DNA from: JBFEUI01 sp041547565
Lineage (GTDB): Bacteria; Pseudomonadota; Gammaproteobacteria; Thiohalomonadales; Thiohalomonadaceae
Assembly: GCA_041547565.1 (NCBI GenBank)
Contig: JBFEUI010000140.1
Location: forward strand, 1 to 5,422
Length of the DNA stretch: 5,422 bases
Direction of reading: 5' to 3'
Shown: piece by piece, positions 1-5,422 of the stretch
How the letters are laid out: each line of letters starts with the position of its first letter
Numbering within the stretch: the stretch's first letter is position 1
Program-made: the position numbers and the translations under genes
The notes under the pieces: model-generated
What the model saw: only the letters and a program-made list of their open reading frames with translations
What the model was told of the DNA's origin: nothing
Databases searched by the model: none

Positions 1-156
1 AACGGTATGTTCCATGCCGGTTTTTTCGGCCACGACGCGCAGCTCCCAGATGCGTAGCGTGGCGATATAGACAAAGATGCCGATAAGCACGGCAAGCATC
101 ACCAGCTCCGAGAGCGACGCCCGGGGTTGCTTGAACCAGCCCTTGAACTCCGGCAT
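1..156 (-). CDS. mshF: Small single-pass membrane protein, MshF-like, N-terminal part (runs off window)
   Basis: This is the first 52 codons of a gene that continues beyond position 1. The product begins MPEFKGWFKQPRASLSEL, followed by one hydrophobic segment at about residues 18-34 (VMLAVLIGIFVYIATLR), then a charged stretch (WELRVVAEK) that would lie in the periplasm. The ATG lies 5 bases after the mshG stop, so translation is probably coupled to mshG; I see no good Shine-Dalgarno sequence before it. In MSHA pilus loci the gene after mshG is mshF, a small bitopic protein of poorly defined role, and the architecture agrees. It is not a typical prepilin: there is no G-F-[ST]-L-x-E cleavage motif before the hydrophobic segment, although 'SLSELVML' faintly recalls one. 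The symbol rests mainly on gene order; another small pilus assembly protein is possible. Confidence 0.55.
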   Translation of the reverse strand, partial: MPEFKGWFKQPRASLSELVMLAVLIGIFVYIATLRIWELRVVAEKTGMEHTV

Positions 157-161
157 GGGGA

Positions 162-1385
162 CTAGCGCTTGGCCAGCTGGGTCAGGTCCCACATCGGCAG
201 GAAGATGCCCAGTGCCAGGATGAGTACCAGGATGCCCACGGCGACAATCAGGATCGGCTCGATGGCCGAGCTGAGGTTCTTCAGCTCGTAATCGACCTCC
301 CGCTCGTAAAAGCCGGCCACCTCATCCAGCATGTCGTCCACCGCGCCGGTCTCCTCGCCCACGGCAAACATCTGCAGCACCAGCGGGGTGAACATGGCGG
401 TGGCGGCGGCGGTGCGTGTCAGTGAGTCGCCCCGCTCCACACCGTTGCGCATACTGAGCACCTTCTCGGCGACATAGTCATTGTCTACGGCACGTGCGGT
501 GACGGTCAGGGCCTGGATCAGCGGTACGCCGCTGCGCGTGGACATGGCGAAGGAGCGTGAGAATCGCGACAGCGTGGCGCGCAGGATGATACTGCCGACG
601 ATGGGCAGGCGCAGCTTCAGCTTGTCCCACTTGTACTTGCCCTCCGTGGTATTGACGTAGTAGCGGATGCCGATAATGGCCGCTGCGATGAGACCCAGCA
701 GGTAGGGCCAGTACGCCACCGTGAAGCTGGAGATGTTGATCAGCAGCTGCGTCTGCCACGGCAGTTCCTGGTTCATGCCCTGAAACACCTTGGCGAAGGC
801 CGGGATGACAAAGACGTTGACGATGGCAATGGCGATGCTGATGGCAAACAGTACAAATGCCGGGTAGCGCATGGCCATCTTGACCCGTGTGCGGGTGTCA
901 CGCTCCATCTCCAGGTAGGAGGAGAGCTGCAGAAAGGCCTCCTCCAGCTGGCCGGTGTTTTCCCCGACCCGCACCATGCTGATCATCAGCGGGGTGAAAA
1001 TCCTGTCGTGCTGCCCCATTGCCAGCGACAGCTCGCGGCCCGATTCCAGCTCGCTGCGCATCTCGTACAGGGCATCGGCCAGCACCACGTTGCGGGTGGT
1101 GTCGGCCAGGCCGGTTATCGCCCGGATCAGCGGTACGCCGGCCCGTGTCAGGGTATACATCTGGCGGCAGAAAAGGATCAGGTCATCGAGCGTGGGATCG
1201 GAGGCGCCCAGGTTGCGCTTGATCTCGGCCAGCACGTCGCGCTTGACCTCAACCTCGCTGATATCGACCGGGGTGATGCCGCTGTTGAGCAGTTGTGCCG
1301 CCACCGCGTCGGCGGTGCCCGCCTCCAGCTCACCGCTCACCGCATCGCCGCGGCTGTTTCGTGCCTTGTAGCGGTAGAGCGGCAT
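162..1385 (-). CDS. mshG: Type IV pilus (MSHA-type) inner-membrane platform protein, GspF/PilC family
   Basis: This 407-residue protein is the polytopic platform on which the cytoplasmic ATPase acts to insert pilin subunits into the growing pilus. It has the usual family length and a duplicated T2SSF fold: a first cytoplasmic domain at about residues 65-170 and a second at about 270-375. Each copy carries the same landmarks: GVPLIRAI (83-90) and VGENTGQLEEA (140-150) in copy one, GVPLIQAL (286-293) and VGEETGAVDDML (342-353) in copy two. Hydrophobic segments lie at about 173-197, 222-242 and 375-397. The ATG is 5 bases after the mshE stop, and an AGGAGG at 1397-1402 inside the end of mshE gives a ribosome binding site with 11-base spacing, supporting this start. 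The family is shared by PilC, GspF and MshG. The MshG choice rests on the partner ATPase having an MshEN domain and on the small gene that follows. Confidence 0.85.
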   Translation of the reverse strand: MPLYRYKARNSRGDAVSGELEAGTADAVAAQLLNSGITPVDISEVEVKRDVLAEIKRNLGASDPTLDDLILFCRQMYTLTRAGVPLIRAITGLADTTRNVVLADALYEMRSELESGRELSLAMGQHDRIFTPLMISMVRVGENTGQLEEAFLQLSSYLEMERDTRTRVKMAMRYPAFVLFAISIAIAIVNVFVIPAFAKVFQGMNQELPWQTQLLINISSFTVAYWPYLLGLIAAAIIGIRYYVNTTEGKYKWDKLKLRLPIVGSIILRATLSRFSRSFAMSTRSGVPLIQALTVTARAVDNDYVAEKVLSMRNGVERGDSLTRTAAATAMFTPLVLQMFAVGEETGAVDDMLDEVAGFYEREVDYELKNLSSAIEPILIVAVGILVLILALGIFLPMWDLTQLAKR

Positions 1386-1390
1386 CGGTG

Positions 1391-3142
1391 TCAGGCCTCC
1401 TCTGCCTCGGTGGCCAGCTCTGTGTCACTGGAGAGATAGTCGGCGGTATCGTCGCTGCTGACCCGGATCACCTCGGCCAGCGTGGTGATCCCCTGTTTGG
1501 CATACTCGAGCGCGTTGAGCGCCAGCGGCCGGAAATCGGCATTCAGTCTGACCGCCTTGGCGAAGGCACCCGACTCGTAGCGGCGCAGCACATCTGTGGT
1601 TTCGGCATCCAGCTCCAGCAGCTCAAACACGCCGATACGGCCGTGGTAGCCGGTGTTGTTGCAGTGCGGGCAGCCGGTGCCGTGCTTGAAGTTGATGGCA
1701 GCGGCCTCTTCGCCCATCTGTGCCTTAAGCCACGCCGCTTCATGGGGCGTTGGCGTGTAGTCGGTGGAGCAGCTGTCGCACACCCGGCGCACCAGGCGCT
1801 GGGCGATGATAGCCTCCAGTGAGGTGGCCACCATGTAGCCGGGCAGGCCCATGTCGATGAGGCGCACTGCGGTGCTGACCGCGTCATTGGTGTGCAGGGT
1901 GGAGAGCACCAGGTGGCCGGTGATGGAGGCGCGCACGCCGATCTCGGCGGTCTCCTGATCGCGCATCTCGCCGACAAGCACGATATCGGGGTCCTGGCGT
2001 AGCGCGGTGCGCAGCACGTTGGCGAAGGTCAGGCCCACCTTGGTGTTGACCTGCACCTGGTTGATCCGGGGCAGGCGGTACTCCACAGGGTCCTCGACCG
2101 TGATGATTTTCTTCTCCGACGAGTTGAGCTCGTTCAGGGCGGCATAGAGGGTGGTAGTCTTACCGCTGCCGGTCGGTCCGGTGACCAGTACCATGCCGTG
2201 GGGCTTGTGGATGTTGCGGCGGAAGCGCTGCAGGATGTCGGCCGGCATGCCGATCTGCTCCAGATCGAGGATTCCCTCGGTCTGGTCCAGCAGCCGCATC
2301 ACCACCGATTCGCCGAACTGGATCGGCATGGTCGACAGACGAATGTCGATGGTGCGGTTTTTCACCCGGATATTGAAACGGCCGTCCTGTGGCAGGCGCT
2401 TCTCCGAGATGTCCAGGCCGCCCATCAGCTTGAGCCGGGAGACCAGCGCGCTGGCGATGCGCTTCTCCTTCATCACCTGCTCGTGCAGCACCCCGTCGAC
2501 GCGCTGGCGTATACGCAGCACATGTTCGTCCGGTTCGATGTGGATGTCCGAGGCGCCGATCTGTATCGCATCCTCAAAGATGGATTGCAGCAGCTTGACC
2601 ACCGGGGCCTCGGTCACATCGCCGCTTTGCAGCAGATCATCGAGGTCGAAATCGGTCTCGGACAGCTCCTCGGACAGCTCCTCGGCGAGCGTCGAGATCT
2701 CCTCGGTACGGCGATAGACCGAGTCGATGGTCTTGAGCAGCGAAGATTCGCGTACCACGGCGATGCGGATCGGGCGCTTGAGGATCTTGGCCAGTTCGTC
2801 GTAACCGAAGATGTCGGTGGGATCGGCCATGGCCACCAGCACCGTGTCCTGGCTGGCGTCGAGGGTAATGGCCCGGTAGCGGCGGGCGATGGCCTCGGGG
2901 ATCAGCCGTACCGTTTCGGGATCAAACTTGTAAGTAGCGAGGTTGATAAAGGGCAGTTGCAACTGCCTGGAGAGAAACTCGAGCAGCCTGTCCTCGCTGA
3001 TAAACCCCAGTTCAATGAGGGTGCGCCCCAGTTTATGACCGCTTTTCTTCTGTTCCTGCAGGGCGGTGGTGAGCTGGGCCTCAGAGATGATCTTGTGCTC
3101 GACCAGCAGATCGCCGATACGGATCTTTTTCCGGGGGATCAT
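1391..3142 (-). CDS. mshE: Type IV pilus (MSHA-type) extension ATPase with c-di-GMP-binding MshEN domain, GspE/PilB family
   Basis: This is a 583-residue secretion ATPase that drives pilus extension from the cytoplasmic face. Residues 8-31 and 37-60 are two 24-residue MshEN motifs (starting RIG and KLG, each ending in Q) separated by exactly 5 residues, the arrangement that binds c-di-GMP in Vibrio cholerae MshE. An acidic linker (about 151-175) leads to the N2 domain, with SDIHIEP at 198-204. The motor core has Walker A GPTGSGKTT (322-330, Lys328), an Asp box around 346-366 (IITVEDPVEYR), Walker B DIVLVGEMRD (386-395) and a His box HLVLSTLHTND (410-420). Cys455, Cys458, Cys491 and Cys494 form the CxxC...CxxC zinc site of extension-type ATPases, which PilT retraction ATPases lack. 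All catalytic elements are present. It is the first gene of the minus-strand operon within the window. PilB or GspE is the alternative name; MshEN also occurs in some of those. Confidence 0.88.
   Translation of the reverse strand: MIPRKKIRIGDLLVEHKIISEAQLTTALQEQKKSGHKLGRTLIELGFISEDRLLEFLSRQLQLPFINLATYKFDPETVRLIPEAIARRYRAITLDASQDTVLVAMADPTDIFGYDELAKILKRPIRIAVVRESSLLKTIDSVYRRTEEISTLAEELSEELSETDFDLDDLLQSGDVTEAPVVKLLQSIFEDAIQIGASDIHIEPDEHVLRIRQRVDGVLHEQVMKEKRIASALVSRLKLMGGLDISEKRLPQDGRFNIRVKNRTIDIRLSTMPIQFGESVVMRLLDQTEGILDLEQIGMPADILQRFRRNIHKPHGMVLVTGPTGSGKTTTLYAALNELNSSEKKIITVEDPVEYRLPRINQVQVNTKVGLTFANVLRTALRQDPDIVLVGEMRDQETAEIGVRASITGHLVLSTLHTNDAVSTAVRLIDMGLPGYMVATSLEAIIAQRLVRRVCDSCSTDYTPTPHEAAWLKAQMGEEAAAINFKHGTGCPHCNNTGYHGRIGVFELLELDAETTDVLRRYESGAFAKAVRLNADFRPLALNALEYAKQGITTLAEVIRVSSDDTADYLSSDTELATEAEEA
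2659..2682. repeat. 12-bp perfect tandem duplication inside mshE
   Basis: The unit CGGACAGCTCCT occurs twice back to back on the plus strand. On the coding strand it encodes EELS-EELS at about residues 154-161 of MshE, in the acidic linker between the MshEN domain and the motor core. It is in frame and does not disturb the gene. Confidence 0.8.
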
Positions 3143-3159
3143 GGTGACCGTAGTCCTGT

Positions 3160-3175
3160 TGTGAAATTGGTCACA
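3160..3175. promoter_or_regulatory. Candidate CRP/Vfr-type cAMP receptor protein site upstream of mshE
   Basis: The sequence TGTGA-AATTGG-TCACA matches both 5-base half-sites of the CRP consensus (TGTGA-N6-TCACA) without mismatch. The flanks are less consensus-like. It ends 18 bases upstream of the mshE ATG, so it overlaps the likely transcription start or leader rather than the usual upstream activator position. If functional, that placement suggests repression, or activation of a promoter not recognised here. No CRP gene is in the window, so binding is inference from the motif. Confidence 0.55.
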
Positions 3176-3203
3176 GAATTACAGAAGCACGTTAAAAAAT
3201 CAA
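3176..3203 (-). promoter_or_regulatory. Weak candidate sigma-70 promoter for mshE
   Basis: On the minus strand, a TTGATT at 3203-3198 resembles a -35 box. It is followed after 16 bases by TAATTC (3181-3176), with an overlapping and better -10-like hexamer TGTAAT at 3183-3178 that would leave a short 14-base spacer. The stretch is AT-rich compared with its surroundings. The match is poor enough that the real start could lie elsewhere, and the operon could also be read from further upstream. Confidence 0.25.
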
Positions 3204-3236
3204 AAGCTAATGCCGCTTTCTAAGAATGTTGTTTAA

Positions 3237-3262
3237 CGCGGCTCTCGGATGAGAGTAGCGCG
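3237..3262. other. Small imperfect hairpin between pyrD and mshE
   Basis: CTCTC-GGAT-GAGAG (3242-3255) forms a 5-bp stem with a 4-base loop. The flanking CGCG tetramers (3237-3240 and 3259-3262) can extend it past a GU pair and a short bulge. Read on the minus strand it is followed by TTAAACAACATT, which is AT-rich but not a U-run, so it is at best a weak terminator or an mRNA processing structure after pyrD. Confidence 0.35.
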
Positions 3263-3265
3263 GGT

Positions 3266-3295
3266 GAGTGGACAGACATCGATTCCTGTCCACTC
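3266..3295. terminator. Perfect 10-bp inverted repeat after pyrD, possible terminator without U-run
   Basis: GAGTGGACAG (3266-3275) and CTGTCCACTC (3286-3295) are exact inverted complements around a 10-base loop. It lies 30 bases past the pyrD stop on the minus strand, where a pyrD terminator is expected. No T-run follows on the minus strand, so it is not a textbook intrinsic terminator. It could stabilise the pyrD 3' end or act with another factor. Confidence 0.4.
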
Positions 3296-3324
3296 GTTGT
3301 TCGTCACTCACCACTTGCGTGCAC

Positions 3325-4299
<975 letters not shown>

Positions 4300-4340
4300 A
4301 GCAATCGCTTTTTTGTTTGGGGGGTTACTAAAGGAAGCAA

Positions 4341-4369
4341 GATACAAGAGAAAAGAGAGAAGATACAAG
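4341..4369. repeat. GATACAAG direct repeat pair in the pyrD-trmL gap
   Basis: GATACAAG occurs at 4341-4348 and again at 4362-4369, separated by a purine-only run of G and A. The 17-base stretch from 4341 to 4357 recurs with 15 of 17 identities at 4903-4919 downstream of trmL, and 4343-4356 recurs exactly in inverted orientation at 4960-4973. This marks it as a copy of a dispersed intergenic repeat rather than chance low complexity. Confidence 0.7.
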
Positions 4370-4400
4370 TAATGATTCAGCAAATGGGAGCTTGTATCTT
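4360..4400. repeat. Perfect 10-bp inverted repeat in the divergent pyrD-trmL intergenic region
   Basis: AAGATACAAG (4360-4369) and CTTGTATCTT (4391-4400) are exact inverted complements separated by 21 bases. The centre lies between the divergent starts of pyrD and trmL, so it could be an operator for a dimeric regulator. It could equally be simply the ends of a repeat element, since the arms are the same GATACAAG unit found elsewhere in the window. Confidence 0.65.
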
Positions 4401-4421
4401 GCTACTTTCATCTGGTATCTC
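4392..4421 (+). promoter_or_regulatory. Weak candidate promoter for trmL
   Basis: TTGTAT (4392-4397) and TATCTC (4416-4421) are separated by 18 bases and resemble -35 and -10 boxes. If real, transcription would begin at about 4427-4429, on the trmL start codon itself, giving a leaderless or nearly leaderless message. That would agree with the absence of a Shine-Dalgarno sequence. Both hexamers fall in the repeat-like sequence, so the match may be fortuitous. Confidence 0.25.
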
Positions 4422-4424
4422 TGA

Positions 4425-4892
4425 ATGATGTTCAATATCGTCCTGTTCCAGCCCGAGATCCCGCCCAACACGGGCAACATCATTCGCCTGTGCGCCAATA
4501 CCGGTGCCCGCCTGCACCTGATTCGCCCGCTTGGCTTCGAGCTGGACGACAAGCGCCTGCGGCGGGCCGGCCTCGACTACCACGAGTTTGCCGAGGTGGC
4601 CCAGTACGATGACCTGGAGCAGTATCTGGACGCTGTCGGCGAGACCCGGCTCTTCGCCTTTTCCACCCGTGCCCGGCGTTTCTACAGCGAGGCGGCCTTT
4701 CGCCCCGGTGATTCGCTGCTGTTCGGGCCGGAGACCCGGGGCCTGCCGCAGGCCCTGCTCGACTCGCTGCCCGAGGCACAATGCCTGCGCCTGCCGATGC
4801 TTGCGCAGAGCCGCAGCCTGAATCTCTCCAATACCGTCTCGACAGTGCTCTATGAGGCGTGGCGGCAGAACGGGTTTAAAGGTGCGAGGTAG
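4425..4892 (+). CDS. trmL: tRNA (cytidine(34)-2'-O)-methyltransferase TrmL
   Basis: TrmL is a small SPOUT-family enzyme that uses S-adenosylmethionine to methylate the 2'-O of the wobble nucleotide (C34 or cmnm5U34) in tRNA-Leu isoacceptors. The 155-residue product is full length. It opens with NIVLFQPEIPPNTGNIIRLC (residues 4-23, holding the N-x-x-R motif-1 residues) and has RAGLDYHEF (47-55). Motif 2 is LLFGPETRGLP (98-108). Motif 3 is LRLPM...SLNLSNTVSTVLYEAW (121-146), forming the trefoil-knot cofactor pocket. Two ATG codons are adjacent (4425 and 4428); the second gives a start matching E. coli TrmL (MLNIVLYEPEIPPNTG) and may be the true one. No Shine-Dalgarno sequence is visible. The gene stands alone on the plus strand, divergent from pyrD and convergent with gpsA, and is bracketed by related repeats. 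Confidence 0.95.
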   Translation: MMFNIVLFQPEIPPNTGNIIRLCANTGARLHLIRPLGFELDDKRLRRAGLDYHEFAEVAQYDDLEQYLDAVGETRLFAFSTRARRFYSEAAFRPGDSLLFGPETRGLPQALLDSLPEAQCLRLPMLAQSRSLNLSNTVSTVLYEAWRQNGFKGAR

Positions 4893-4904
4893 TTGTTTCT
4901 GCGA

Positions 4905-4973
4905 TACAGGAGAAAAGGGGATAGCCGGCGCTACCGGTGAAGTTTACCGGTAGCCGGTATCTTTTCTCTTGTA
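4905..4973. terminator. Long imperfect hairpin, probable bidirectional terminator between trmL and gpsA
   Basis: The core is GCTACCGGT (4930-4938) paired perfectly with ACCGGTAGC (4946-4954) around a 7-base loop. The pairing can extend outward: CCGG with CCGG, GATA with TATC, then 4905-4916 with 4962-4973 (11 Watson-Crick pairs and one GU). This totals about 28 bp, with bulges of 2, 1 and 3 bases all on the left arm. The plus-strand side runs into TATCTTTTCTCTTG and the minus-strand side into CCCCTTTTCTCC, so both trmL and gpsA messages could end here. The outer arms are made of the same repeat seen upstream of trmL. Confidence 0.6.
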
Positions 4974-4974
4974 A

Positions 4975-4983
4975 CTTGTATCT
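4975..4983. repeat. CTTGTATCT repeat copy downstream of trmL
   Basis: CTTGTATCT here is identical to 4391-4399 upstream of trmL and is the reverse complement of the AGATACAAG at 4361-4369. It directly follows the long hairpin, separated by one base from its outer arm. Confidence 0.55.
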
Positions 4984-5059
4984 GGAATAACGCCCGGTGG
5001 CCGCTTAATCGAAAAGTGGTGAGATAGACAACAACCTGTTCCCTCGTCCCTCGCCACGG

Positions 5060-5422
5060 TTATGCATTTTCCGCACGCTGTTCCCGGTGCAGCAGGGCCT
5101 CGACCGCCTGCTGCGGTGACAGCCCTTGGTACAACACACGGTAGACCTGTTCGGTGATGGGCATCTCGATGCCCTGCTTTTTTGCCAGCTGGTGAATCTC
5201 CGGCGCACTTTTTACCCCTTCCACCGCCTGGCCGATCTCCGCAATGGCCTCTTCCAGCGCCTTGCCCTGGCCGAGGGCGAGGCCGGCGCGGCGGTTGCGC
5301 GACTGGTTGTCGGTGCAGGTGAGCACCAGGTCGCCAAGCCCGGCAAGTCCCATGAAGGTCTCCTGGTGGGCACCGAGGGCGGTGCCCAGGCGCATGATCT
5401 CGGCCAGGCCGCGGGTGATGAG
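5060..5422 (-). CDS. gpsA: Glycerol-3-phosphate dehydrogenase [NAD(P)+], C-terminal part (gene runs off window)
   Basis: GpsA reduces dihydroxyacetone phosphate to sn-glycerol 3-phosphate, the backbone for phospholipid synthesis, in the cytoplasm. The window holds the last 120 codons plus the stop; the N-terminal NAD-binding Rossmann domain lies beyond position 5422. The fragment starts LITRGLAEIMRLG and contains the family signature GLAGLGDLVLTCTDNQSRNR followed by GLALGQGK, with the Arg-Asn of SRNRR in the substrate/cofactor site. It then has a regular C-terminal helical tail (AVEGVKSAPEIHQLAKK...MPITEQVYRVLY). The reading frame stays open to the window edge, so the internal ATG at 5395 is not the start. 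In E. coli the order is secB-gpsA-cysE-trmL; here gpsA faces trmL convergently with no cysE between them. Confidence 0.97.
   Translation of the reverse strand, partial: LITRGLAEIMRLGTALGAHQETFMGLAGLGDLVLTCTDNQSRNRRAGLALGQGKALEEAIAEIGQAVEGVKSAPEIHQLAKKQGIEMPITEQVYRVLYQGLSPQQAVEALLHREQRAENA

Noticed and set aside
955..1822. Several plus-strand open frames opposite mshG and the end of mshE.
   Set aside because: They are antisense frames with Arg/Ala/Pro-rich or low-information composition, lying over strongly conserved minus-strand genes.
2198..3223. Long plus-strand open frame opposite mshE (341 codons).
   Set aside because: It is the antisense shadow of a GC-rich gene with intact motifs on the minus strand; its product shows no recognisable domain.
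4300..4383. In-frame N-terminal extension of pyrD from a TTG at 4383, encoding a hydrophobic segment (LYLLSFLLYLASF) that might look like a membrane anchor.
   Set aside because: The hydrophobicity comes from reading the CTTGTATC/TTTCTCTT repeat as codons. The extension precedes the natural class 1B start, lacks a ribosome binding site, and class 1 enzymes are soluble.
4341..4400. Possible CRISPR-like repeat from the recurring GATACAAG units.
   Set aside because: The units are only 8-10 bases, irregularly spaced and in both orientations, with no spacers of uniform length and no cas genes.
5005..5208. Minus-strand 67-codon frame overlapping the gpsA 3' end.
   Set aside because: It overlaps gpsA out of frame, is Arg/Ser-rich and has no recognisable motif.

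Overview
The window looks like ordinary chromosomal DNA of a GC-rich gammaproteobacterium. The evidence is protein-level: GpsA and TrmL resemble gammaproteobacterial versions, and the type IV pilus genes follow the mshE-mshG-mshF order of Vibrio/Shewanella-type MSHA loci. I cannot name the genus. A class 1B dihydroorotate dehydrogenase, rather than the membrane-bound class 2 enzyme of E. coli, points away from enterics and possibly towards an environmental lineage (inference).

Layout. Positions 1-3142 (minus strand) hold the promoter-proximal part of a pilus assembly operon: mshE (c-di-GMP-responsive type extension ATPase), mshG (inner-membrane platform protein), then the start of a small single-pass membrane protein in the mshF position. 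The genes are only 5 bases apart. Positions 3143-3324 are a leader/intergenic region with a perfect CRP-type half-site pair (TGTGA-N6-TCACA) close to the mshE start, and two hairpins after pyrD. Positions 3325-4299 (minus) are pyrD. Positions 4300-4424 are a short divergent gap rich in GATACAAG-type repeats. Positions 4425-4892 (plus) are trmL. Positions 4893-5059 are a convergent gap with a long imperfect hairpin built partly from the same repeat. Positions 5060-5422 (minus) are the C-terminal third of gpsA, running off the window.

How the genes fit together. MshE and MshG are the motor and platform of one pilus machine. The N-terminal MshEN domain of MshE has two exact 24-residue c-di-GMP motifs, and the site upstream suggests a possible second input from cAMP. 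pyrD, trmL and gpsA are housekeeping genes (pyrimidine synthesis, tRNA wobble methylation, phospholipid precursor) without evident functional linkage, although gpsA and trmL are also near neighbours in E. coli. No CRISPR array, transposase, rRNA or tRNA gene was seen. The least-explained material is non-coding: the repeat family bracketing trmL and the regulatory region before mshE.
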